Positions 1-11,375 of a DNA stretch of 64,000 nt are shown here, piece by piece. The first letter of the stretch is position 1; every line of letters starts with the position of its first letter. Source of the DNA: Carnegiea gigantea (Eukaryota; Streptophyta; Magnoliopsida; Caryophyllales; Cactaceae); assembly GCA_029747015.1 (NCBI GenBank), contig JAKOGI010002991.1, positions 1-64,000 on the forward strand, in the 5' to 3' direction. A program made the translations under genes and the position numbers. Under the pieces are notes generated by a model that was given only the letters and a program-made list of their open reading frames with translations, ran no database searches and was not told the DNA's origin.

Positions 1-60
1 GGTTGTTCCCTGGGTTGTTCCCTGGGCTGTTTGCTGGGTTGTTTGCCGGATTATTCCCTC
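1..60 (-). repeat. 12-bp minisatellite, five units
   Basis: Five units of about 12 bp (GGTTGTTCCCTG and variants) fill positions 1-60. On the minus strand each unit is four codons of the gag frame (pattern QGTT/QQTA/RQTT), so unit changes keep the frame. A TGA at 61-63 precedes it in that frame. Confidence 0.8.
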
Positions 61-1800
61 TCACTTTAGCCTGCAAAACAAATTAGGGGTTGGTTTTGGG
101 GACCCATATCCACTTGGGTCGATTTCCTTAGACATGCGAAGCTCATCCTTTCTAACCCAAATTTGCTTCACATAAATCAAGTTGCTTTCCATGGCATACC
201 TTCTTATAGGACAAGCATACCGATAATGCTACATTTTACCACAATGAAAACAAATAATATTTTCAGGTAATCCCACATATTTTCTATTAACAGGGTAAAC
301 GGTGCGCTTAGTCACAAAGCCTAATCCTCTTTTGCCTCGGTTAAAGTGAGTGTTCAGCCAATTCAGCGCCTGTGAGGATCTGTTCCAGCACCTGTTTGCA
401 GCAAGGTCTGATTCTACTTGTTTTAATTTTTCAAGCAATTTATTGTTCTCAACAAGCAGGGATTCAACCTTCTGTTTCAGTTCAAGAGACTCATTTTCAA
501 GCTTAGTGGAGTCAGTAGCAAAAGCCTCTTCCTTCATACTTAAGGTCGCTTTGAACTTATTGAGGTCTTCATGCAAAACAATGTTCTTTATATCAATTTC
601 AATTTTTTCACTTTTAAGGATTTTGTTTTCATGCTTTAATTCTCTAATATCCCTTTTTAACTCAGAACATGCATCCTTTAACATGCAATTTTCAGAATTA
701 ATAGCATCACATTCATCCATCAAAGTGAATAATAACTCTTCAAGTTTTGCTTTATTTAGACCACGTACCTTATCCTTAAGTTGAGCTAAGTTGTCCAGAG
801 GCTCATCATATGAGTCAGAGTCACTTCTGGCCATAAGAGCTACAGCAGCATCTTCTTCTTCCGTTCCTTCCTCATCCTCGGTAGAATCACCCCAAGCCGT
901 GAGCATTGCCCTTGTAAAGCGCCTGGCAGAACTGTTTCCAGCCTATTTCCTGCCCTATTTCCTGGACTGTTCGGCCTCTTATTCCTCTTTAAGCAGTGGA
1001 CAGTTTTTCACAATGTGGTCAAGCTTACCACATTTGAAACACCCTGAGAACTGTTCCCGGTCACTGTTCCTAAACTTGCCGAAGTTTTTCTTCTTTGTGT
1101 TCTCCTTGGCCTTCTTGAAAAACTTCTTGAATTTGTGGGTGATCATTGCCATTTCTTCATTATCAAGGTCCGAGCTATCCTCCTCGTTGACTTTTAGAGC
1201 AATTCCCCGGTCTTTCTTGATCTCCTCTTGTTGTTGGGAATTTCTCCTAAGCTCATAGGTTTGGAGGTTTCCAATCAGTTCGTCCAAGGTAATCTTTTTC
1301 ATGTCCTTGGCCTCTTGAATAGCTGTAACTTTGGCTTTCCAAGAATGAGGTAAAAACCTTAGGATCTTCCTCACCAACTCTTCAGTGGTGAAGGACTTTC
1401 CCAAAGATTTTAACTCATTTGTTATATGGGTGAAACTAGTATGCATGTCCATCACCGTTTCACGATCACCCATCTCAAACAGTTCGTACTTTCTCATAAG
1501 TAGCTCAATGCGTGATTGTTTGACTTGGTTTGTGCCTTCATGAGCTACTTGAAGGGCATCCCATGTGTTTTTGGCTGACTCGCACTCAGAAATGCGAGTG
1601 TACTCATCCGGACCAAGACCAAAATACAGGAGTTTTTTAGCTTTAGCGTTTTTCTCCATCATCTTGAAGTCATCGGTATTGAACTCCTCGGGCTTTTTGT
1701 GAACTGTGCTTCCATCTTCAATTACTTTCGTGAGAATGAGTGGCCCGTTCTTGATAAGCATCCACAATTCGTAGTTCTCAGCTTGAATGTAATTTTCCAT
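1..1800 (-). pseudogene. gag: Copia gag pseudogene (UBN2, coiled coil, two CCHC knuckles)
   Basis: Structural capsid protein of a copia retrotransposon, acting in cytoplasmic virus-like particles. The start is the ATG at 1798-1800, opening MENYIQAENYELW, a DUF4219/UBN2-type N-terminus. A first zinc knuckle, CFKCGKLDHIVKNC (CX2CX4HX4C), lies near residue 255. A Lys/Glu/Leu-rich coiled coil of roughly 130 residues follows (about 400-790), and then a second knuckle that begins CFHCGK. The same frame is interrupted by TAA at 979-981, TAG at 955-957 and 943-945, TAG at 229-231 inside the second knuckle (CFHCGKM*HYRYAC) and TGA at 61-63. Because the frame never shifts between 1800 and 231, the copy seems to have died by point mutation. 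Identity as gag is firm; Sirevirus assignment is an inference. Confidence 0.85.
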
Positions 1801-1932
1801 TCTATTCTTCCACCAACTATAATGTTGACCAGTAAAGTATGGTGGTCAAGTTATGGATTGCCCCTCAAGCATGCCATGTGGTGTACTCATGTTTAGGATC
1901 TCTCAAGATGTTAATATTTCTAATGAGAACCT

Positions 1933-1944
1933 GCTCTGATACCA
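1933..1944 (-). promoter_or_regulatory. Primer-binding site, initiator-Met tRNA type
   Basis: The minus strand reads TGGTATCAGAGC, the usual plant LTR-element site pairing with the 3' end of initiator-Met tRNA. It lies two bases (AG) inside the LTR end and 130 bases before the gag start, which fixes the LTR boundary and the element's orientation. Confidence 0.9.
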
Positions 1945-1946
1945 CT

Positions 1947-3285
1947 TGATAGAAATGAGAGTACACAAATACAAGAGCGGGGGTGAATTGTGTTGTCAAA
2001 TTTTCGCAGGTTTCTGGGGAACAGGCTTAGACCCTGTTTGCACAGACTGTTTCTGATACGTCCAGTAGCGAAAACTCAGCGGAAATGAACACAAGAAATA
2101 ATGGACACAGGATTTTTACGTGGAAACACCTTTAGCCCAACTGAGGTGAAAAAACCACGACCTACCTCCTGTAGGATTTACACACTTCACTAAACATGCT
2201 AAACACGTTACAATAACAACACACCTTGTTACAACTTGTAACACACGTAACCGTCTTCCCTAAGACCGGTTACCCCACGTCTAAAATCCCCTTAATTTGG
2301 ATACACTCAACTCACTTTTATGAAAGAAGAGAATAAGATGGACACCTTACTTTTGAATGCTTCTCAATAAGCTAGTGTAAGGTATAAATATGCGCCTAGT
2401 ATGCCAATTTTGAAAGCTCAATCTTTCACACACTTGGATCGGTTTTCTCTCTGAAAAATATGACTCTTATGTTCTGGAATATTGCTGTGAAAACCTATGA
2501 AGAAAATGAGTGTGGAGTCTTGCTTAAATAGAAAAACCAAGTGGAATAATCATAAATTGTTTTCTAAAAAGAAAAAGCTTGGGCCGCAAGAAGTGGAAAG
2601 TGTGAACTGAAAATTCCCACTAAGTACTTGAGCCACACGGTTATTTTTAGCTACAAAAACTCAGTAAATCATCCCATGATTTTCGCCACAAATTCAGCCA
2701 TTTTCTAAAAATAGAGATTTTGTTACTTGGTGGATAAAGCACTCTAAAAATAGACTTGCACTTCTCCCCAGGTTTCTCATAGCCAAAAAACTTTGGACTA
2801 ACTAATCAGCAGAAAATCTTGCTCAAAAAATCTCAGAGATGTTAGCCAAAAAATCAGAGAAGAATTCGTAAAAAATCAGTTTTGCAGTTTTGGCTTGAAA
2901 ACACCTTGAACACCTTGTTCTCAGAACTGTTCTGAGACAGTGTTTTGAAATTTTTCAAAGAGCAAAAACCATTTCAAGTAAGTGCTAAATCAAGACTTTC
3001 TAATTGGCATATTAACAAGAATCTAAGAAGATAAAACCTATAACAAACCAAGACTCTTGTTGAATCAACCGAACATCTTGTAGAAAAATAACTTGCTACT
3101 CCAAACACCTTGCAGAACTGATCCCCAGGCTGTTCTGGATTCCTGAATCAACTGATCTTGAAAACCTGTTCCTAAGACCTGTTCTTAAGCATTGTTAACC
3201 AAGCAATTTCAAAATATTCCAAACAATATTTGGAACCTGTTCGAACAACACACTCAAGCATATATTACATTTTTGTTTGTTATCA
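1947..3285 (-). repeat. 5' LTR of the copia element
   Basis: 1,339 bp. On the plus strand it begins TGATAGAAATGAG and ends GTTTGTTATCA, giving TGATA...TATCA termini. The inner end is set by the primer-binding site. No second LTR is in the window. A minus-strand TATTTAAG near 2524 and a TATTTATA near 2383 are possible TATA boxes, not resolved. The sequence is otherwise noncoding. Confidence 0.85.
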
Positions 3286-5722
3286 TCAAAACCTTACATT
3301 ACATAAGGATAAGGTCAACAATATGTAATATATAATTGAGTAATTTATATAATTATTATAATTTTAATTAAAATTAATTCTCATCCAATAACTTATGTGA
3401 TTATTACTATTTGAGTAGAATGTGAATGGTCCTCTACATCGTAGGTAGATGTATAATAGATTACTGCCTGATTGTAGTGGTTATACGTAAGAATTTTTAG
3501 TTGGAGTAAACCAATTTGATGAATTTGCACGTAGACAGATAGAGTTCCTAAATAGGGAAAACTATAGATGTCCTTGTATTAAATGCCGAAATAAGGTGTA
3601 TTTGATACCCGATGAGGTCAAAACACACCTTATGTATAAGGATTTTGTAAAAGGGTATTGGTTTTAGATAAGTCATGGGAAAATAGAACCTCAGCAATAT
3701 GATTTTGGGTATTCAAATAGTAAAATTCACAAAGTTGGAGGTTCAAGTCATATTAATAATGATTACTATGAATCATACGTTCATCCGATGGCGGACATAG
3801 TTGGTGATGCTATAATGGTAAATCAAAATGTAAGGGAAGAGGAGTCAAGCACTTATCGGAAACCATTTTATAATATGGTTCAAGCTGCTCAACAACCCTT
3901 ATATGATGGTTAATCTATCCGCAGTGAGCTTTCTACTGCGGTGAGACTGTTGAGTATCAAATCTGATTATAACATGCCACAAAATTGTTTCAATAAAATT
4001 GTTCAACTAATGAAATAGATGTGTTCATCTAACAACCGCATGCCAAACAACTATCGGCAAACGAAGAAGGTTGTTAAAGATCTTGGCAATGATGTGGTCC
4101 TAATTAATTGTTGTCGGAAAGGTTGCGTGCTATTTTTTAAGGAGGACGCAAACCTAGATGCGTGCAAGATTTGTGGGCATTCAAGATGGGAAAGGAAAAG
4201 GTCCCAACAAAGGAATTAGAATCCATTGCCATACTCAAGGATGTATTACTTACCATTAAAACCTCGACTGCAGAGGTTATATGCATCAAGAAGTACTGCA
4301 GAGCACATGAGATGGCATTATGAACATCGACATGAGGACGGAGTTCTATGTCATCCATCAGATGGGGCAGCATAGAAACATTTCGATAACAAGTACCTTG
4401 ATTTTGCTTCCGAGCCTCGGAATGTGAGGCTAGGCTCGGCTTATGTGCTGATGGATTTAATCCTTATACTTTGTCTTCAAGATCATACTTTATTTGGCTG
4501 GTGGTAGTTACACCTTATAACCTTCCCCCTGAAATGTGTATGACCATAGGATTTATGTTCCTGACTTGTGTAATCCCCGGCCCCAAAAATCCGAAGAACA
4601 AAATAGATTCATATTTACAACCTCTTATTAATGAGTTCAAAGAGTTGTGGGATGTTGAAGTTGAGACATATGACATTTCTGTGGGGTATACATTTCAAAT
4701 GAAGGCTGCATTAATGTGGACCATCAATGATTTCGCCGCATATGGAATGTTATCTGGGTGGAGTACTAATGGGCAATTGGCATGTCCTATATGTGTGAAA
4801 TAGCCAAAGGCTTTGAGACTAAGAAATGGAGGTAAATTCTTATGGCTTGATTGTCATAGGTGTTTTATGCCAAGGAATCATACGTTTAGAAGAAATAGAA
4901 CAGCATTTAAGAAAGGCAGAATTATTATAGGAGTCCTTCTCACTGCTTATTTGGGGAAGAACTTTAGACCGAGGTGGAAGATTACCCAATGGTAACCACA
5001 AATGGTGACTTTGTCATACCAGAATTTAAGAAAAATGAGCATAACTGGAAGAAGAGGAGCATATTCTGGGAATTGCCTTATTGGCATTACCAATTGCTCC
5101 ACCATAATTTGGATGTGATGCACATTGAGAAGAACTTATTCGAGAACATCATTAACACTATTATGGATGTCCATGGGAAAACAAAGGATAATGCCAAATC
5201 AAGGATGGATGCTACAGAAATATGTGATAGACAAGAATTATATTTACATCCAGGCCCAAGTGGTAAGCTAGTTAAACCAAAAGCGAAGTTCATACTTCCT
5301 GTGGATAAACGAAGAGAGTTGTGTGAATGGGTAAAGGAGCTTCAAATGCCTGATGGATATTGCTCTAATTTGAGGAATATCATAGACCCTAATGAGGCAA
5401 AGTTCGACGACATGAAAAGTCATGACTGTCATGTGTTCATGGAGACTTTTTTGCCCATTGCATTTGGTGCACTCCCAGATAATGTGTTGAAACCTCTCAT
5501 TGAGATAAGTCAGTTCTTCAAGAACTTATGCTCAACAACACTGCAAGAGGATATGCATATGCTTGAGGAAATACATCAGAACATTGTCGTCATTTTGTGC
5601 AAGTTGGGGATGATTTTCCCTCCTGACTTCTTCAATGTAATGGAGTACGTACCAGTGCATTTGGCAGAAGAGGTTCAACTTGGTGGTCCATTACAATATC
5701 GGTGGATGTATCCATTTGAGAG

Positions 5723-5808
5723 GTAAAGTAGGCTGTACTCCCTGAAACCTTATCTCAATTCTTGTATGTGTAATCACTTACAAGTGAATGCAATTATGAA
5801 TTTGTTAG
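5723..5808 (+). other. Intron in the TNP2 pseudogene
   Basis: Reads GTAAAG...TTTGTTAG. Removing it joins MYPFER to FFSRLKKKIKP in one frame, as in intact DUF4218 proteins. It shows that the copy came from DNA transposition and not from a processed transcript. Confidence 0.85.
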
Positions 5809-7132
5809 GTTTTTTAGCCGATTAAAGAAAAAAATAAAGCCACAAGCGTATCCTGAAGGTTCAATCATAAAAGCATACCTAGAAGCTGAGAGGACATTCT
5901 TCGCCTCCTATTACTTCGGCTCTAATGTGCCTTCCATGCACAGTAGATGTAGGAGAAATGAGGATGGCGACGAACATAATAATCATTTCCCAACTCTATC
6001 TATGTTTGAACTGCAAGGGACCGCTATTGGTAGGAAAGATCCAGGTACCTCACAGATGTAGAATATATTGCTGCCCATCTTCACGTGCTGTTAAATTGTG
6101 ATGAAGTTAAACCTTATATCAGGTTAGTGCTGCCTTAACTTCCAATTGAGATTATCATTCGGAACGCAAGTACATTAATGGCCTTCATAAAATGTGATAG
6201 AATTTTCACAGAATAAGTCAGAACTGCACGTCCCAATGTCAGCAACGCTGATGTTGACTCCATCATCGAAACTCATTTTGCAGATTGATTTAGTCATAAT
6301 GTAAGTATTACAACTCAATCCTTTATAATTTTAACATAACAGTTAGGTGCATTGTATTAACTAAAACTACATGTTATGTCACCTTAGTGCATTATATTCA
6401 ACTAATCGACACCCACAAACAGTGCTACTTGACACAATTGGCTGCGAAGCCGAATCGGTATGTGTCGACGTGGATGGCATATAGAGTTAATGGATTCAAA
6501 TTCCACATAGAAGCTCGCAGCGTCGAGAAGAGAACATATAATTATGGTGTTGGCATTTGTGGCATGGGGGAAGGGCGATATTGAAAATGATTATTATGGC
6601 ATATTGAAGGATATTGTCCAACTTGAGTATGTAGGTGAACCACTTAAATGATATGTGCTATTTAGTTGTGAGTTGTTTGATCCCACATTGAATTATGGGA
6701 CACGATCTCATAAACTAAGCAAACTTATTGAGGTGCACTGTATAAGGAGGTACCAAAAGTATGACCCATTCATCTTCCCAAACACCGCATCACAAGTATC
6801 CTTCATGCCACGTGTAGGTCGCATAAGCAATAGAGCCAATTAGCTTGTTGACATACCAACCAAACCAAGGGCGAGAGTGGATAAGCAGTATATCCTACCT
6901 ACTGCCTACTAACAAACGGACATGACGACAATCACTGAACCTGTGAATGATGCTATCCCTACATCATTAGTGGATGAAAGTGCACCACCGAAAGAGGTTA
7001 ATGATGAAATAGGGTTTTCATTCATTCAGGTTAATGACGAGATAGATGAGGTAGAGGATGATGAGGGTGATGAAGAGGATGAGTGGGATGACAGTGATGA
7101 AGCAGATGAAGTAGAGGAAAATTTACGTTTGT

Positions 7133-7185
7133 ATGATGATGGTGACGATGACGATGACGATGACGATGATGATGATGTAGATGAT
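7133..7185 (+). repeat. GAY microsatellite coding an Asp tract
   Basis: About 17 GAT/GAC codons with few interruptions encode the C-terminal Asp run of the TNP2 protein, just before its TGA stop at 7186-7188. Slippage of this trinucleotide would change tract length without changing frame. Confidence 0.85.
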
Positions 7186-7372
7186 TGAGTGCTAATAAAT
7201 TCTTATGTATTTGAGTGCTTTGCATGGAAAACTATTGGTTGTGACTTTACTTTTATTGTATAAATGAATTTTGAAAATATATGTTATCTATGTATTATGA
7301 TGTCTGAGTAAACAGTTGATATGTGCAATTATTATATATTTGTACTTGCATTTGTTGTCACCTATTTCAGGT

Positions 7373-9345
7373 ATGGATTCCATTTCTCGTCAAGGTAAGT
7401 CCTCCACTCGAGGTAGAGGACGAGGGCATAGGAGCTCAGCCACAGATCCAACCACAATGGATGTTGATCCATCTTCCCCCCACGTGTCTCATATCCCAGT
7501 TCACCCAGGAGCCACAATGGCTAGTTACATACCAGGTCTTTCAGGACCAATGCCTCCCCCATTTGGAGCTTTCCATCATTAGACCTCATACATTCCCAAT
7601 CAAAGTACCATTTATGGCCAATTTGCCTATAACATTCCTTCAAACCCCCCTTTTGTCAACACTGTGCAGCCTACTCCTCAACCCATTAACCCTAACACAA
7701 ACCAATCCCAAGACCACATTGTAACCGGAGAAAGTAAAGCACAATCCAATCATAGGAGCACTCAAGTAAAGGCTTGGATTGAGCCAGATGGTAACGTGTA
7801 AGTCTTCAATTGTTATATGATATGAACTTCAATTATTTTGCATCACAAGTAATCAATTTGATGTGTTATGTTCAATTAGGTTTCTCCCCAATGAGAGTGC
7901 TGTTAGTAGGATGTCGCTTATATTTCAAAGCAAATATGATAGAGCTTGGCCTACTTGGGGTAAAGTGCCTAAACTAGTATTGGATTTGTGGTTTGGAGAG
8001 TTCAAGGTAACTAAAGTGCCTACATATTAATAGTTTGTGTGAACGTGATAAATTACTATTGTGTTATTTGATGTGTTTGTTGTTTTCATAATTGTAAAAG
8101 TGGTTCACTTGGGATCCGGTCTATGAGGACTGTATAAGAAAAAATTTTGAAAACCGAGGCAATGCATGCGTGAGAGACTTCCTTAGTAAAGTAAGGAAGC
8201 ACAAGAAGCCTGTTTGGCTCGGTAAGGCTCAATGGGAGGGACTCCAACAATACTAGGCGAACGAAGGTTGCAAGAAACTGCGTGAAACAGTCTAGAAGAA
8301 CTGACTGGGTACTCCAGAAAGTGATGGCCCATCTCTCCAGACCTGTGGTTCGATCCCTATGCATGAGCATAAGAGGCATCTGGTAAATGAATTTACTATG
8401 GATTTCTTCAACTTTAATACTGTGGTTTGGCTTGTGATTGACATAATTCTGTGTGGCACGTACATAGAGGAGGTAACTTGGGATGGAGTTCACAATTGTT
8501 GAATTATTCAGCCACACTCACAAACTCCATTGGAAAGAAGATGCCCCTTGGGTTGACAAGAAATCAGAATAAACATATGTAAGCCGTTGGCTATTCTTAA
8601 TCTTTATTGGTAGTTCAACATGAACTTGTATACTTTACTTTCATTAATTGTAATATATATGATTTCTTGTGCATGTTCTGATATTGTAGGACCTTTGAAC
8701 GTGAATTTTAAAATGTTATCAACTCTCAAGGGACCGGCGATGGCACTTCTCAAGATCCAAATCAGCCACTTCCAAACCCAAATGGGTTGTGGGTGAAGAC
8801 GTACAAGAACAAGAAGGGTCGTATTTATGGCATCGGCGATGAGGCTGTCAACATTAGGGAATCCGGTTACTTCTGTCCCACTCAAAGAGCCGGTACAATT
8901 TTTAAATTAAAGTTTCAATGAACATGGTTATACGATAAGTTTACTTAATTGCAATACTAATGCGTACTTCATTTAAATGCCTATCAGTAGGTACCGATTA
9001 CACGCCATTGCAACAAGAGCTCAATGACTTAAGGGTGTAATAACCAACTTGAAGGATGAGCTAACTTTACAAGCTAAAAGCTACTGATTGCTTATGGAGA
9101 AATGTAAGCAACTGGAGGAATCCAACAAATTGCTCACCCAAAGTAACCAACAACTGACCCAACAAATGATAAGCATCGATCAGCGTCTGCAATCTTTCTT
9201 CCAAACACAACAAGCTTCTGGTTCGGGATCTCAACCACTCTTAACTCATCATCCACAACATAATGAGGATGAGGATGAGGATGAGGATAAGGGTGAGGAC
9301 GAGGAAGAGGAAGGGGAAGATGATGATCCTTACCTTGGTGATTGA
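7373..9345 (+). pseudogene. CACTA second protein, Transposase_24 (Ptta/En/Spm) pseudogene
   Basis: Second gene of the transposon, on the same strand 185 bp after TNP2. Six exons can be read with GT-AG junctions: 7373-7797, 7880-8006, 8101-8382, about 8468-8578, 8690-8892 and 8991-9345. Exon 1 is Ser/Arg/Gly then Pro rich. Exons 2-5 carry the Transposase_24 region (LWFGEFKWFTWDP across a splice junction, VRKHKKPVWLGKAQWEG, SIPMHEHKRHL, YGIGDEAVNIRESGY). Exon 6 is a Gln-rich coiled coil (SNKLLTQSNQQLTQQM) and an Asp/Glu tail. Damage: TAG after AFHH at 7580, TAG after GLQQY, more stops after ETV and KKN, TAA in exons 4 and 5, and a +1 shift near 9039. In En/Spm relatives such proteins are thought to bind subterminal repeats; that role is inferred here. 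Confidence 0.82.
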
Positions 9346-9812
9346 GTTGGTTGCAGTTTTCCCGCAACTGGTGGCTCTCCTGCTTGGTTCTTCATAGGGT
9401 ACACCTCTTGCTGCTTGCTTCCCCTCCCCTTGGTGTTTGTTTCATTCCCCACCCTTTGGTGCTTATTTCATTCCGCTCCCTTTGGCGCTTGCTTCTCCCT
9501 GTTCTGCAAACATAACGTTTCTTTTAATTACTCGCAACTTCTGGTTTGTTTGGATTTGTAGTTTGTGATATATAGAGACTTTATTTGGGACTTGTGCTTC
9601 ATGAATTCAGAACCCTTAGTTTGAAGTGTTATTTTGGATGTGATATTCCACCTTTGTGTGCCTTGGAACTATTAAGAACGCTTCGAATAAAGTCATACTC
9701 GATACCATTGGATGTTGATTGAGTGCAAACTTCTTGTAAATTTCTTACAGGGATTGAAAAGCATGTACTAAGAGATACGATCAAAAATAAGCATTGTTAT
9801 TTAAAAAAAATT
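9346..9812. other. CACTA 3' noncoding region
   Basis: No coding potential. It includes a GC-richer minisatellite at its start and AT-rich sequence after 9540, between the last transposase stop and the subterminal repeats. Confidence 0.6.
9425..9500. repeat. 26-bp minisatellite, three units
   Basis: Three units of about 26 bp built on CCCTTTGGTGCTTATTTCAT lie 80 bases after the stop of the second transposase gene. Confidence 0.75.
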
Positions 9813-10150
9813 AGCAACTTAGCGACGAACTGGCGACGGAACAAAAGCATTTATTTTTTTTAATGGGGCAGAAGCTAGCGACGGATAGAGGATCCGTCGC
9901 TATGTCCGTCACTAGTGGCAAAGGTTTTTTCGGTCAGTCGCTGCCTGCCCCGCCAATTTTTTCCCTGCCAACAATTTTTTCCCTGCCAAAAAAAAGTACG
10001 TGGCAAGGTCCTTTGTTGATTCCGTCATTGGTGGCAACGGAATTTCATAATTCCGTCGCCAGGTACTCAGCGACGAGCTAAAATCCGACAGTCGTTTTCT
10101 ATCGCCAATTCCATCGCTGATATCAAAATTCCATCACTAATTCCATCTTT
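9813..10150 (+). repeat. CACTA subterminal repeats (GCGACGGA motif)
   Basis: At least ten copies of GCGACGGA/TCCGTCGC and close variants occur in both orientations, making this short stretch far richer in CpG than its surroundings. Dense short subterminal motifs next to the terminal repeat are a CACTA hallmark and the expected binding sites of the second transposon protein. Confidence 0.82.
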
Positions 10151-10159
10151 ATTTTGTCT

Positions 10160-10172
10160 TTTTTTTGTAGTG
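10160..10172 (+). repeat. Right terminal inverted repeat of the CACTA element
   Basis: Ends TTTTTTGTAGTG. Base 10173 onward (AGTTGACTAATA) resumes retrotransposon sequence that is uninterrupted at 14502, so the terminus is exact. Confidence 0.88.
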
Positions 10173-11375
10173 AGTTGACTAATAAGAAACACAAGCTATT
10201 TACATGTCCAATGCCGATCACGCATTCACTTTTCCCTTTGTTTTTGTTTTCTTTTTCATCTCTTTTTTTTTTTGGTTGCTTTTTTTACATGATTTTTCTC
10301 TTTTTTTTCTCTTTTTTTCGGAAAATGAAGTAAGAATTTCAATTACTGAATGACATAGGACCACCAATTGTTAAGTCACGATCTAACACGCACACAAAAC
10401 CCAAATAAGAGGGAAGCACAACTAAATGCTCAGCATGATCAATCCCTCAACAAACCAAGATACCAAAGCCACCTTAGACTCAATTATCCTGAAAACCACC
10501 CACTACATAGATGCAGTGATACTCTATAGACTTGGCTTAAAGGCTAGGAACATGTGTTTGGCCAATGGTTAATAAGAAAAGACCACAACAAAGATGGATA
10601 TAAGCTCGAATGGGGTAACAAAGGGGATAAACTTGTAATATAAGGGTAGACTATTTGGCTATGTGTCTAAAATAACTAAAGAAAGAAATGCCTCTATCAT
10701 ATCATCAACTATGCACATGCTAATGTGGTTTTGAACAAGAGTCTAGGTAAGTTCTAAAGATGCGACATGGAAGAGTCACACACATGAAATAAACACGAGG
10801 CTAAATATAATGAATTAGTCTAAATAAGGCTCAAAGTCTCATGGGATGTCTACCAAAGTCTTAATTAGCTCATAAAATGACTCTCATATACCAGCATTAG
10901 TGCTAAAGACATCAAGGAATGACAAAGTTCTCAATCAAAACAAGGGTCCAAATAACAAATATTTACAAAGCCTTCACAAGTTTTAGCACTAAAAGGGATT
11001 ATACATCAAAAGTTACTTAAACTTATGAAAGCTATTGTGCCTCAAGAATCATCATTGGAGGTTACCTTAAACCAATCCATACCATCCCTACATGCAATCC
11101 GATATACAAATCTAAAAATCAACAAAATGCAACACCATAATGCAAATAAAAAGAAACCAAAATTTATATGCTCTAACAAGTATGCAAACTAAAAACAAAA
11201 TGGAAGATATAAAACTACTCTTCTCCCATGCTTAGATAAAGCATTATTATTCAAAGTAAGAAAATTAAGAGAAGGGGAAGTAAACAAAAGATAACGATCT
11301 TACTAGGTTAAGTGCTGGGTTCACCTAAGCTAATACCTCCTCGCAAACGGGGAACATGGAGCATCAGCCACTCCA
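10173..11375 (-). other. Array internal region 1, 3' noncoding part
   Basis: Matches 14502-15740 and 18900-20058. It is AT-rich, opens with poly-pyrimidine runs (10230-10320) and shows no reading frame shared by the three copies. The last ~665 bp before the 3' LTR are missing here because of the CACTA insertion. Confidence 0.75.

Larger units (their letters stand above)
1..3285 (-). mobile_element. Ty1/copia LTR retrotransposon, Sirevirus-like, 5' part
   Basis: Seen: reading leftwards on the minus strand there is a 1.34-kb LTR, an initiator-Met primer-binding site and a long gag frame that runs off the window edge. Pol and the 3' LTR lie outside. A UBN2-type gag followed by a long coiled coil and two CCHC knuckles, with an LTR above 1 kb, is typical of Sireviruses; the clade is an inference because no pol is visible. 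The outer LTR edge at 3285 borders CACTA sequence, so this element probably inserted into the CACTA transposon; the matching target duplication would lie outside the window. Confidence 0.85.
3440..7188 (+). pseudogene. CACTA transposase TNP2-type pseudogene
   Basis: Transposase that cuts and joins CACTA ends in the nucleus. Domains in order: Transpos_assoc (3440-3720, MYNRLLPDCSGY, then CPCIKC), a CKICGHSRW zinc motif near 4170, the TNP2 catalytic region (4430-4800, CADGFNPY, then VVVTPYNLPP, ending in ACPIC), DUF4218 (4974-6120, NLDVMHIEKNLFENI) and DUF4216 (6460-6830, VLFSCELFDPT), then an acidic tail. An 86-bp GT-AG intron at 5723-5808 is intact and restores the frame; a second starts at 6123 and a third near 6300. 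Damage: several in-frame stops (for example after RR at 3446, after YWF near 3665, TAG before MCSSNN at 4016, TGA in the DUF4216 part) and frameshifts near 4435, 4960, 6045 and 6570. The family call is firm; this copy cannot make an intact protein. Confidence 0.9.
3286..10172 (+). mobile_element. CACTA (En/Spm, CMC) DNA transposon, right part
   Basis: Two decayed transposase genes on the plus strand are followed by a subterminal repeat region and a right terminus ending TTTTTTGTAGTG, the complement of CACTACAAAAAA. Flanking sequence from 10173 matches the internal region of the retrotransposon array at 14502 without a gap, so the right edge is exact. The expected 3-bp duplication would be AGT. 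No left CACTA terminus exists between 3286 and 3440, so the left end is presumably beyond the copia insertion and outside the window. The first ~150 bp (3286-3439) are AT-rich 5' noncoding sequence. Confidence 0.88.

Noticed and set aside
350..1258. Plus-strand Ser/Phe-rich ORFs
   Set aside because: They are antisense shadows of the copia gag.
1933..1944. tRNA-like match
   Set aside because: Only the 3' 12 bases of a tRNA are matched; it is a primer-binding site. The same holds for 12581, 27002, 30464, 40115 and 63239.
3472..3480. TTGTAGTG as a CACTA terminus
   Set aside because: It lies inside the Transpos_assoc coding frame (PDCSGY) and has the orientation of a right end.
7031..7225. Minus-strand His-rich ORF
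   Set aside because: It is the antisense of the Asp-coding microsatellite of the TNP2 gene.
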